Shown here one piece after another: positions 24,757-34,659 of a DNA stretch of 64,000 nucleotides. The translations under genes and the position numbers were made by a program. Position 1 is the stretch's first letter. Each line of letters starts with the position of its first letter. A model generated the notes under the pieces. It was not told the DNA's origin. It did no database searches and saw nothing but the letters and a program-made list of their open reading frames with translations. Source of the stretch: Bigelowiella natans CCMP2755 (taxonomy: Eukaryota > Cercozoa > Chlorarachniophyceae); contig ADNK01000421.1 in assembly GCA_000320545.1 (NCBI GenBank), positions 62,001 through 126,000 of the forward strand. The letters run 5' to 3'.

Positions 24757-25260
24757 GACTACTACTACTACTATTGCTACTACTACTAATAATAACAACA
24801 ATAATAATACCGTTGAGGGCCCCGCCTTTGAGCCAGGGCGATTACCCAAGAAAACTCCTGTTCTCAGTCGCATTCGAAGGCCTACGCACAAACATCGTTC
24901 ATAGGTGTACTCACGCACTACTCACTCATTATGCAGCTATGATAGTTCACGTGGCGCGTCATCGCACCATCTGGATCATCAACAAGATATCAATGTACTG
25001 GTGGTGTTTGATTCTGGCTCTTGGTGTCATAATGTGTTATTATTGAGTGATGGATGAACAAGGCGACCGGCAATTTCCTTCTTCTGCTCTGCAACCTCCG
25101 CTTGAAGCTTAGCGATGAACCTGTCTCTCTAATGTTTTGAAGTCGTAGACGTTGTAGCAATGATAGAGGAGGAAGCAGGAAGAAGAGTAGGTTTAATTCA
25201 GCACATTATTTGGTCTAAGGGTGTTGCAAAGCGACAAAAAACTGCACTTTCTTGTACTAT

Positions 25261-25299
<39 letters not shown>

Positions 25300-26512
25300 C
25301 GCTGCTGCTACTACTATTACCACTACTACACCACCAACTCCCACTTTTCATAAAACAGACAATTTCATTCAACTTGTACGGCACGATAGTGATGTTATGC
25401 GTATGGTTTGGGGGAAAATGACCTTCTTTACAATGTAGATTAGATGATCCTTTGAATAAGTTGAGTCGATCTTTACGTCTGGCCCCCCTCCATCCCTTGC
25501 CTTGCCCCCAGACTTCAGAACAGTAATCTCCTCCAGCAAGTTGGTGTTCTTTTTGTATAGCTTCTTGATTAGCTTTCGCATGCCCTTTATTTGCTTGTGG
25601 TCCTCCTCGCTCCTTGGAGGGATCGCCGATGATGTGTGTGGCCTCGAGTTGTTCCTTGATGCGAGTACACTCAGTGATCCTCCCGAACCCCGTAGTCTTG
25701 AGGCTGCTGCTGAGTCGGAATCGTTTGACGAAACTAGTAGTATCATGGAGGGTAAGTTGTCTTAGCTCCAAAGAATGAGAGTGCCAAATAATAATAATTG
25801 GCTCATCATCATGCACCACCATAATGGACGCAGAAATCAAACACACGAGAATCAATGAGAGTCACGAGAGAGCAGAAAGGAGGTTTTTTTGTAAGACAAG
25901 CAAATTGTAAGAGTGCGTGGAGTGGCAGCACGGCTAGGTCACAGGTTGATAGACTGATTTGAGGCTATCACTCACAACGGTGACGAGCTTTCGCTTTAGG
26001 AATGGAAAAAAGGGAACAAAAAACGCTCAAAGAATACCTGGTCGGGACCACTTGGGGGAGGTGAGTATGGGAGGAGGAGAACCGAAGGAAAAGTCATCAA
26101 TAGCCGTAGCTCCTAACGTGTCTTCCGATCCTGGGCGTGATGATACACGTGAACTACGAATATTCCTCAATTCCTTTATAGCCTCTAATACACTTCCATG
26201 AAGCCCTGCTGCAGATGGCTGATTCCCGCTACTACTTCCAGTCCTCTCAGGTGACGCGTAGTCTCTGTTCTCACCACTACTACCAGCAGCCTGCTCGATT
26301 GAGCTGCTGCTGTTAAACTCCGATTTCGCAGAACTTCTAGCATCCCCATCGGTGCTACTTTCCTTCCCATCACCCCCATCAAGAGTCCTCAATCCTCCTC
26401 CGCCGCCTCTTAGTTTTGAGCGCTTTGCTCTTTCTCCCGAGGGTTGGCGAGGAAGCGGCGGAGCCTTGGCCTCAGGGAGGGAACCAGTGGCGAATCGGTG
26501 TCTTGGTTTCAT
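22360..26512 (-). CDS. Coiled-coil protein, function unknown
   Basis: ATG 26512 opens an exon running down to about 26040 that encodes a basic, Ser/Gly-rich, probably disordered N-terminus ([40 protein letters not shown]). Later exons give heptad-rich pieces: [20 protein letters not shown] with [10 protein letters not shown] (near 25600-25440), [20 protein letters not shown] (near 25120), [11 protein letters not shown] (near 24310), [15 protein letters not shown] (near 24060), [20 protein letters not shown] (near 23830), [13 protein letters not shown] (near 23190) and [16 protein letters not shown] (near 22780). The last exon ends [15 protein letters not shown] ... [12 protein letters not shown] at stop 22360. 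A long parallel coiled coil with disordered ends is likely, as in centrosomal, flagellar or tethering proteins; I cannot assign a family. The exon list is partial. Confidence 0.55.
23017..23056. repeat. (CA)n microsatellite
   Basis: About 20 CA units in an intron of the coiled-coil gene. Confidence 0.9.
23908..24122. repeat. (AG)n and (TA)n tracts
   Basis: AG units at about 23908-23938 and TA units at 24092-24122 flank an exon of the coiled-coil gene. Confidence 0.9.
24432..24474. repeat. (TC)n microsatellite
   Basis: About 21 TC units in an intron of the coiled-coil gene; on its coding strand this reads as (GA)n. Confidence 0.9.
24724..24790. repeat. (CTA)n tract
   Basis: Slightly interrupted CTA units in an intron of the coiled-coil gene. 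A similar (CTA)n tract lies at about 25260-25300. Confidence 0.9.
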
Positions 26513-26986
26513 GCTCTACCCCTCCTACTCTTTCCAGTAAATTAGCTTACGAGGGTGTTTCCCGAAATCTAAGCGGCCTCACGCACCATCATCCGGCACC
26601 TGAGTGAAGATCAAGGAGATCACGAATGGGGGGCGCGTCGGGCGCCACGATCTGGATTACGAGCGTTGGCAAAATAGAGTGAGAGAGATTATCCTCTACG
26701 ATATATTTGGCCTAAATTTTGATCCAAATAGGAAATGTTCGTTTGCGGAATCGCCAGTCGAGTTTGTGTTGGCGAAATATGGTCCTTTTACCACCAACTT
26801 CTACGAGAAAATGCCTGAAATTCAGGAAAAACCGACGAACGACGGTGGTAGTAAGTAGTCGACAACAACCGGCAACACTACTTCCAGCCAGTTACATGTA
26901 TTCCCGAAACATTTTATTTATTAAGAGCGACAAGATTAAATTACATGTCGCAGTATAATAACCCCATGTACCTACAGCGAGACACC
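26513..26986. other. Divergent intergenic region; unexplained + frame
   Basis: Between the starts of the coiled-coil gene (-) and the FKBP gene (+). TGTCGCAG lies at 26946-26953. A + frame ending at 26858 encodes DYERWQNRVREIILYDIFGL and FVLAKYGPFTTNFYEKM, which looks protein-like. It has no convincing ATG and no recognised motif; it may be a small gene, a 5' exon or chance. Confidence 0.4.
26946..26953 (+). promoter_or_regulatory. TGTCGCAG octamer, 41 bp upstream of FKBP ATG
   Basis: Exact octamer followed by TATAATAA, the closest placement to a start codon in this window. Regulatory role inferred. Confidence 0.45.
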
Positions 26987-27879
26987 ATGCACCCCTCCTC
27001 CACGTGCCACCATCCCCTCCCCCTCCTCATCCTACTTCTCGTACCCCTCTCCCTCGCCCGCGTGCCACACAATCATGTGACCAGGGCAAACGGAAGGGTA
27101 TCACATCGTCCGCTTTCTGCGCCCATTGGAATGAAGCAACCGAGATTCAATCGAGGATCTCAACAGCGCTTTGAAAGACTGAGCGTCGCTGCTGCTGCTG
27201 GTTCTTCTAGGAGGGGGGAAATTCGAAATCTTCTGGGCCTATTACTAACTGTGGGCACGAGCGCTGCACCTGGCGGGCGTAGCGTAGCGGGTGAGGGTCC
27301 ATTAGACCAGGAACCAGTCGTCTCCAAGTTCACCAAGCTTCCGAGCGGCACACAGATCGCTGACCTGTCCCTTGGTTAAGAGATTAATATCACTTCCTTG
27401 AAACCACATCCAGAGGTAGATATTTAATTTTTCTGATTCCCATATAACTATCAGGGAAAGGCAGTGAGATACAGGAGGGAAGTCGTGTTTTGATCGACTA
27501 CGTCTTCCGCCGTGCAGACGGATACTTCGTAGCATCAACTGAGAATGGCGAACCCTTCGGTTTCACCGTCGGATCTACAGAAGCAATACCTGGGTTAGAC
27601 GAAGGTAAGTCGCACACAGTTTCTATTTTATGGGAATCAACCCGTGTTGTGCTGATAGACTAAAAAACTGTAATTAATGCTAGTGACTGAGACTGATGAA
27701 TAGTAAACTACAAACATACCGATCATAACAATTCTCTGTACACAGGTATTCGCGGAATGAAGCAAGGAGGAACTCGGAGAATTGTTATTCCAATTAAAAA
27801 TAGGTTGCCTGCTGCTTATGCAAGAACATGCCATTTTGAAGAAAACACCTACGTCGTCTACGTAGTTAACATCGTCTGA
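26987..27879 (+). CDS. FKBP-type peptidyl-prolyl isomerase, probably thylakoid lumenal
   Basis: Three exons, 26987-27374, 27455-27604 and 27746-27879, total 672 nt (223 residues) with exact phases. The C-terminal half is an FKBP domain: GSRVLIDYVFRRADGYFVAS, FTVGSTEAIPGLDEGIRGMK and GGTRRIVIP, with the conserved IPG-EGI-GM-GG-R core; family members isomerise Xaa-Pro bonds. The N-terminus appears tripartite: a signal peptide (PLPLLILLLVPLSLA), a basic transit-like stretch (NHVTRANGRVSHRPL), then a twin-Arg segment with hydrophobic core (SSRRGEIRNLLGLLLTVGTS) resembling a Tat-type lumen signal. Import across a complex plastid into the thylakoid lumen is inferred. An upstream ATG at 26945 is in frame but overlaps the TGTCGCAG motif and would bury the signal peptide, so 26987 is preferred. 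Confidence 0.88.
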
Positions 27880-28902
27880 ATTCTAAAAACTGTACGTCAG
27901 TTTTGTATGCGGACTAGGGAAAACATGCCCAGGACCCATTCCAACAGGTGCCTTACTGACGAAACATATTCAAATAGTCTCATCGATGTATAACACAAAT
28001 CAGTACTGTGAACTTGAACTAACTTTAGTTTCGAATTGATTAGATTTCGGCCAAAGACGGCAAATCGAGCGCCAAATGCAACGAAATGACCCGTACGTAC
28101 AAACCCCCCTCCCCTTAGATATTTTCGAAAATCAAATTGTTAGGAATAAGATTGGCACAAGTCTTTGTCAACAAGTACACACATAAATTTAGGTACAACT
28201 ATTTCTTCTTCGAAGTCAGCGCAGTTAGTGTAAAGTGACATTCAAGCTTTTGAGCGTTAGCAGCATGGCGCTACAATAATGTACATACTCGATCTGTGCA
28301 GAAATATTGATTTTCAGCAGAGCAGAAGCTTGTGTATAGAAGTATATAATACGTATGCCACGTTGACTAGTGCGTGCTTGTGCTAATTTAGCATAGCCAC
28401 AAATATCATAAACATTTAATTACTTTGCACTAAGGCATGTTACACAGAGCGCGCGCGCATATAGACCTGCCCATAGGATATGACGCAATCATATGTACAC
28501 CATAGTCTCTGTACTCTGTACATGCATGCCAGCTAGCGAGGATCGACACTTACATACACCCATCGCGTTCGATCAACCATGATGCGGCCTTGCTAGCTTG
28601 CATGTTCACAATGACAGCGCATGATTCAGCTACCGCTATATGCTAGCGCGTCGTCAGGGCAATCAGGCTACGGCACCGCCGTATATACGTAATAATATTT
28701 CCTGGCTATATGATGAGGCTCACAATGTTGCGACTTTGCGCGATTATCTGCAAGTGATTTTAAAACTGCTGTCGGATCGGAGCAGTGTCTACATTGCCCA
28801 TACGCATAGCATTTGCATTCCTGTAATGATATTTTGGTACATATGCCAACAAAAATGGTTTGTTTCTATCTAAGACATCCACGCTCATCCGTCTTAATCT
28901 GA
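27880..28902. other. CTAG-containing convergent intergenic island D
   Basis: Between the 3' ends of the FKBP gene (+) and the secreted Ser/His-rich gene (-). CTAG/GCTAGC words cluster at about 28360-28650, less densely than in islands A, B or G. A + frame at 28640-28873 has no recognisable motif and is not called. Confidence 0.5.
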
Positions 28903-29498
28903 TCAACCCATCAGATTTCCCATCGCTGTTAGGCCTGCTGCACCAGCATCTGCTTGGCAAAACCCGACATTCCAGCACATGTTATCGACGGTTTCTCCCT
29001 CCAGATAATCCTTGATCATACCGTACAAACTCCCCCTCATTGTTTCAGCCTGCAGTGCAAACAGACAAATCGTTTTACAAAAATTATCGTTGTCTAACCA
29101 AGATATAGCAACGTTGGTGATGATGAGTTTTGTGCCCTGCGGTTCATCTTGAGGCGTCCTTTGAACAGATATCTTTGTTTTTAACTCTCGACCGATTTTT
29201 CGTTTCGAAACATTTCTTCACAGTGTTGTAGCATCATCATCATAAGGACATATTCTAACAACCAACCGTTGAGTATAAGATGGAGGTCTGCTCTGCTTCA
29301 TTCATTACGTCGCGGAAAGCGTAATAGACATCCTATGGAAGTCATTTTGGTTTATGCAATACATCGTGAAGTAACGATATCGATCAAGACACAAGAGAGC
29401 AACATTGATAATATCGATAGACTTCTCCACGCGAAACGTTCAATGCGAGTCAATGGCCAGTGTGTTGTATAGCCCAGAATGATGAATTATGTTTTATA

Positions 29499-29546
<48 letters not shown>

Positions 29547-29759
29547 TGTATTTGTATGTATGAAGTTGTTGCAATAATACGTATCATCAAAAGGGTGAGA
29601 CTGAATAACACACAACCTCTTCCATCTGTGTATTTCCTATCTTCGCTTCGATTTGATGCCAGAGCAGTTGACACCCGCAACAGTCTTTGTGATGGAGATA
29701 TATAGACAACAAATAACGGCGGAGAAGACGACAAGGATAAGACGCATAAATCAGTCTGA

Positions 29760-29812
<53 letters not shown>

Positions 29813-31246
29813 TCAATGTTCCTTAACTGGGCGCCATTTAGTCTCATTGAGGAGGCTCTATGATGCTGTAGGAAAAACACGAACACATCGCGCAGCACAA
29901 AAACACACATCTTTGTTATAATTTTAATGAATAGCAGTAACTATTAGATAGCATAATCTTTTCACACTCAGCTCTATACATGCATAAGTAAAAATAGAAG
30001 TGGTAGTAGTATTTGTAGTAAAATGCAACACCGGAAATTGAGAAGAAATATCACTGTGAGTCTTTCCGTGATGGGTATGATGGCGGCCATGATGATGACG
30101 GTGATGGCGGTGATGGCGGTGATGGCGATGATGGAGACTGCTTTCGCTCGAAAGAGACCCTTCATCAGCAGTCACAGCGGAGGAAGAAGAAGAAGTTGAA
30201 GCTGAAGAACCAGAGGAAGAGGAAGAACCGCCATGCTGTTGATGATGGTGATGGTGACGACTCTTGCTGCGGTGACTACGTTTGTTGCTGCTGCGAGAAC
30301 GATTGTGCTTTATTGAGGATGATGTGCCTATCCTTCTCCTTGTCTTCGATGTCCTTGCTGCCATATTCTGCCCTACTACGTTCATCGAAGCATCTTCTTT
30401 CATTCCGCTAGATGAGTAAGCAGCGACCTCCAGCAGACTGAAGTTTTTATTGAATAATATATTTACCGTATCACTGGGAAAATTTGATGAATGATGTATT
30501 TACTATATAATTAAAAGAGTGTGATAATTCCAAAAATTCTTACGTTGAATGCACATCATCGAGCGCCCCTCTTTCACGAATCCCTCCCCCTCTTTCATCA
30601 GAATCAACGGAAAAGCTACTGGCAGTGTTGGCATCGTTATTAGCGACAGCCATGTTGTTGTCTTGATGCGGTAGTTTGATGACATTGCCTGGATCTTTCT
30701 CCGCTATTATTATTTCAAGTGAACAAACAACACATCACCTTTTGTTGTGCATACTAACAATAGAATTGGATATTTTCACCGTTCTTGAACGATATTAGGG
30801 GAGGAAGATATTGTCTACTTTCAATTTTCGTAAGATTTAATATTCACTCTGTGTCCTCAACGACATGTCCCCCCCCTTATTGCTTTCAATCCCGTCGTCG
30901 ATTCCCTCACCGTTTAAGGGTTCTCCTTCCTTTCGTCCCCCAGGGAAGGTATCATCGACTTGAATGAAAATGGAAGGAGGTAGCTCTGGCAATGATCTAT
31001 AAATAGTTATTATTTATTTTTTAAACTTGTTCTTGATGTAGGCAGGCATTACTAGTTGATGTTCTGTATAAATAACAAAAAAAAGGAGGAAGCTAGCATG
31101 TAATTCCTCTCCATTGCGTTTTTTTAAAAGAGATGTTCAGACCCAAAGAAGTCCTTTTCCGAGATTATGCTTTCAATCTTCTGAATGCTTAACTGGTATA
31201 CAATATTTCAAATTAACTTATATTAACATTATACAAAATACATATT

Positions 31247-31280
<34 letters not shown>

Positions 31281-31943
31281 CCTGAAGTCTGAACCTTATA
31301 CTCTGAACGACAGTCTCCCCCTACTCACTCTGCTATCTACATGCTGACATGTCAGCCTACCTTCTCTTTGCCAAGAGATGTCAATTCTGATGTATTCGAT
31401 TTCTTTTCATTACTATGCTCTGCTACAACAAAAGGAAGAATAGAATCCATTTTTTTGTATCAAATTACCGAGGTGAGACCAATTAAACAAGTTATCATGT
31501 TTCTTTCTAAGCCACACCTTTTTGACTCTTGGTAAAGTAGCGTGCGACAGATTTGAATTTTGGGCTCAGCCAGTTCAATCGATCCGCGGCAATCTTATGT
31601 ATAGTGTATATAATAACACTTTGCTCACATATGCATGTGTTTTTTCCCTCCAGATACGTGTTAAGGCATTTACCGAAGAACAAGATTTTTAGAAGGAAAC
31701 ACATTCAGAGAAGTGAAAAACAATTGTTACTTTCGATTCCAAGGATGAGAGATCCTGCAGAGCGGAATGTATTGCATTTTCTTTCCCTACTCCTCCCGTT
31801 GAATGGCTTGGACGCAAATCCGCTACGGTAGCGTTTGAGCCCTGTACCTGCGAAGTCACCAAGGTGGCCTCTCCACCACTCGCAAGTGAAATCCATATCA
31901 CCGTAAAAAGAAATCGAAAGTTCATGTTCCACCCCCCCATCAT
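28903..31943 (-). CDS. Secreted Ser/His-rich protein, possible saposin-like C-terminus
   Basis: ATG 31943 (or 31925) begins a signal peptide (MNFRFLFTVIWISLASG). Following exons give STGGVGKENAIHSALQDLSS, LNWLSPKFKSVARYFTKSQK (near 31600-31510), SNEKKSNTSELTSLGKEK (near 31400) and DPGNVIKLPHQDNNMAVAND-type sequence (30690-30540). A very His/Ser-rich exon at 30403 to about 30000 has HHR/HRHH repeats encoded by imperfect trinucleotides. The last exon (about 29045-28903) ends MRGSLYGMIKDYLEGETVDN, MCWNVGFCQ and a stop. The pattern I-x2-YLEGE-x-VDNMC-x3-GFC resembles the C-terminal helix of saposin B domains, but the partner cysteines upstream were not placed. Secretion is fairly well supported; function is unknown. 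A His-rich segment could bind metal. Exon joins are only partly resolved. Confidence 0.45.
29502..29541. repeat. (TA)n microsatellite
   Basis: About 19 TA units in an intron of the secreted Ser/His-rich gene. Confidence 0.9.
29774..29808. repeat. (GA)n microsatellite
   Basis: About 17 GA units in an intron of the secreted Ser/His-rich gene; it reads as (TC)n on the coding strand. Confidence 0.9.
31250..31277. repeat. (TA)n microsatellite
   Basis: About 14 TA units in an intron of the secreted Ser/His-rich gene. Confidence 0.9.
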
Positions 31944-32366
31944 CCAGCTCCTCTCTTCCTGCTCACAAGCCAGGCTCGCAAAGAAGGGCAGCCATGCAGC
32001 GTTTGAGGTTTGAAAAATTCAAATTATTGTCGAATATACAGACGATTTTTGTCTTACGACATGATTCACTGACGTATTCTATTGTCGAAGGCCAATCTCA
32101 TTGGGCTTTTGAGGAGTTGGGAAGTGTTTGGCCGAGAAGGAATTCAATTACCTGTATTAAAGAATGCCATTTTTACTACGCGACATGGATTCGTGCTTAA
32201 AAACAAGATAAATCGTAGCAAATAAAGGTCAAACAGTACATTTCGTTGATAGAATCTTTATCCTCCTCCTGTGTTCAGAAGCGAACGAACTACTCGGCGC
32301 TAAGAAAGGGGGGAAGGAAGGGGGTTGCCGATTACAAGCAAGCCTTGAAATTGGAAGCCGAAAACC
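31944..32366. other. Divergent intergenic region
   Basis: Between the starts of the secreted Ser/His-rich gene (-) and the 7TM-RGS gene (+). No exact TGTCGCAG is present; the nearest word is CGCGACATGG near 32177, whose complement reads ATGTCGCG. A 68-residue + frame (31994-32200) shows no motif. No CTAG island. Confidence 0.45.
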
Positions 32367-33953
32367 ATGCAGTACGACACCGAGGATCCCAGCATCATGG
32401 CTCATAAGGCCATCACCACGTTGGTTTGGTCGCTTTCAGTGATTTCTTTGATTGTGGGGACATATTTAGTTACAAAGCAGCGTACCCACATCGTTGTTAG
32501 GACTAGAGGTTATTTATCAATTATCATCACGTCGGTTATCATGGCCGTATGGACAGCAATTCAATTGACGCGGATCTGGGAGTGGTTAGTTTCATGCTTT
32601 GCTATATTTCTCCTCGTACAGGTCGTGATCGCGGTAGTTTCATGTGTAATATTTTACCGTACATATGAAATCCTGCACAAACTTGCGATGCAGCAGAAGG
32701 CTCAGCACTTGATGATGATAATTGCAAAAACCAAACACGGCGATGATGTCGAAGAAGCTGTCGCTGCTGGTGCAGAAGAAATGGAAGAAACTTGGTGTCT
32801 CCGCCACATCGATCTTCTCCGTGGAAGGAATCGTTCAATCTATACTGTACTTCAGTTTATTTTGATCGTCGCTGCTTTCTTCGCCAATCCAAGCTCATAT
32901 CAGTTTGGAGCCGATCCCAGTTGCTCGGTGAACAGTTCTCTGTACACGGGAATCTTTCTTGTAGTCTTGTACCTCTTCGTGGCTTCAAGTTTCCGCTTTC
33001 TCGATGTTCAAGACAGCTTCCACATGATCGAAGAGATTTCATACTGTGCTGTTGGGATAGTGATATCGTTCATTTTGCTCGCCATCATTGCTGCAATAGA
33101 TGCTGGGACCGATTTGTCGGGGCAGACGGTGCGAGATCTTCAAGTAGACGTGGCAATAATCCAGCAACTTACTGTCGTTATTTCCATTGTCCTCATGCCT
33201 GCTCTGTGGGCACATGAGAAGGAAGATGAGGGCTCCTCTAAGCGCCTCAAGCCTGATCTTGTGATAGTCCTGGCGCACAAGGAAAGTTTAGAGTTGTTCA
33301 AAGCCCATCTTATCAAAGAATGGTCAGTGGAGAATCTTCTATTCTATCAAGATGTCACGACCCTCCAGATCCAGCGCCGTGAGAGAGGTGCAGAGAGGAC
33401 CCTTATAAAAATCAAGGATCTCTACGAGAAGTACATCAGCAGTGACGCGCCATTTGAAGTGAATCTCAGTGGCCCCGTCTCTCAGCCTATCCACAAGTTC
33501 TTCAAGAAGGAGATGGTTGCAAAAGCTCTCGAAATCTACAGAAGCAGCCAAGGCTCTCGCAGGCATAAATCAGAAACCGCTGATTTCCTCGGGATTGTAA
33601 AAAAAATGGCCCTTACCGCTGCGAAGGGATCTGACGAAAAGGAGCAGCAGCATCACTCGAGTATGCAGCTAGTGTCCTTAGCAGACGAATGCTTGCAGCA
33701 TTTTGATCTAGCGAAGAAGGAAATCTTCAGGCTCCTGAACAACGATTCCTATAAGAGGTTTGTTGCCGACGAAGCAACTCAGCGGCACTTCCGCGAGTAC
33801 AAGACAATGCTATTCCCCGAAAAGAAAACAAGGATCAATAAAGCACAATCAAGTTTGCAGCGCAGCCGGCATGATGTAACAAAAACAGAGGGAAAACACG
33901 CAGTGGAAGTAGAAATTAGTAGTATAAAAGTTCACAGGCTGGAAAGACACTGA
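32367..33953 (+). CDS. 7TM receptor with C-terminal RGS domain
   Basis: A single-exon frame of 528 codons. The N-terminal ~280 residues hold seven hydrophobic segments, among them LVWSLSVISLIVGTYLV, YLSIIITSVIMAVWTAI, FLLVQVVIAVVSCVIFY, FILIVAAFFA, IFLVVLYLFVA and ISYCAVGIVISFILLAIIAA. A Glu-rich loop (about residues 125-145) precedes CLRHIDLLRGRNRSIYTVLQ. After the last helix comes a canonical RGS box: LELFKAHLIKEWSVENLLFY, DLYEKYISSDAPFEVNLSG, IFRLLNNDSYKRFV. RGS domains accelerate GTP hydrolysis on G-alpha; fusion to a 7TM bundle is known from plant AtRGS1 and various protists. The protein likely sits in the plasma membrane and tunes heterotrimeric G-protein signalling. The lack of introns contrasts with most neighbours. 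Confidence 0.88.
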   Translation: MQYDTEDPSIMAHKAITTLVWSLSVISLIVGTYLVTKQRTHIVVRTRGYLSIIITSVIMAVWTAIQLTRIWEWLVSCFAIFLLVQVVIAVVSCVIFYRTYEILHKLAMQQKAQHLMMIIAKTKHGDDVEEAVAAGAEEMEETWCLRHIDLLRGRNRSIYTVLQFILIVAAFFANPSSYQFGADPSCSVNSSLYTGIFLVVLYLFVASSFRFLDVQDSFHMIEEISYCAVGIVISFILLAIIAAIDAGTDLSGQTVRDLQVDVAIIQQLTVVISIVLMPALWAHEKEDEGSSKRLKPDLVIVLAHKESLELFKAHLIKEWSVENLLFYQDVTTLQIQRRERGAERTLIKIKDLYEKYISSDAPFEVNLSGPVSQPIHKFFKKEMVAKALEIYRSSQGSRRHKSETADFLGIVKKMALTAAKGSDEKEQQHHSSMQLVSLADECLQHFDLAKKEIFRLLNNDSYKRFVADEATQRHFREYKTMLFPEKKTRINKAQSSLQRSRHDVTKTEGKHAVEVEISSIKVHRLERH

Positions 33954-34659
33954 ACAGACACTGTCACATCAAATACAGTCAATACTCAAGAATATGTTCA
34001 TTTCTGGATTGGATAATGTTAATATAAGTTTCTTCAGATTCTCGCTTTTTTTTTTCCCCCGTTTATTCTCTATTCAGTGTCCTGTCTCCATTCTGTGTAG
34101 ACTAATAGACGACGTGTATAGCAGATACTATGTCTATAAGACGGATGTAATCAATTAACTTAAATTTGCTCAATAGCTACGTCTATTACTACGCTAAAAA
34201 TTACTCTGCATGTGTCATTCCTCCTGTTGTGACTATCATCCTCAACAACGATACCATATGCGAATAATTGTCTTTTTACTATTTCTCAAGATTAAATTAA
34301 TGTAATTAAAGTATGACATTGTGTAAGTAGCACTAGGGTACCAATGCGCAATTCAAAAAACTGGCTGAAATTGAACACATGCTTGCGCTTATTTTCGCCT
34401 AGTTACGTTGTTATGTTGTGGTGCCATGCTACCGCCGCCATGTGCATGCACGTACGTGACAAAATTGTGGCACATGTAGCTACATGTGCTGTGCTAACCC
34501 TGGTAGGCGCACGCGCACACATCATTTCCTTGACCACATTTTGCATCTTGCTACGATTCACATGCAGGTTGCACAGCCAGCAATAACGCAGCGCACAGTT
34601 ATCACTGCATAGTAGTCCAGCACATATATAGTGCATTTTACTTGATGTTTGCACCATTC
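33954..34659. other. Convergent intergenic island E
   Basis: Between the 3' ends of the 7TM-RGS gene (+) and the second coiled-coil gene (-). It contains a minus-strand retrotransposon-like tail (34130-34200) and scattered CTAG words (34331, 34399, 34688). This is the least CTAG-dense of the convergent gaps. Confidence 0.5.
34130..34200 (-). mobile_element. Non-LTR retrotransposon-like 3' tail, copy 3
   Basis: The minus strand reads a degenerate AIEQI-stop followed by the shared terminal words TTGATTACATCCGTCTTA, matching the ends of copies at 3620-3685, 21795-21912 and 54331-54930. Only the terminal portion survives. Confidence 0.5.

Noticed and set aside
29269-29472. Plus-strand frame inside the secreted-protein gene
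   Set aside because: The opposite strand gives a plausible exon (DVYYAFRDVMNEAEQ) with splice sites; the + frame has no motif.
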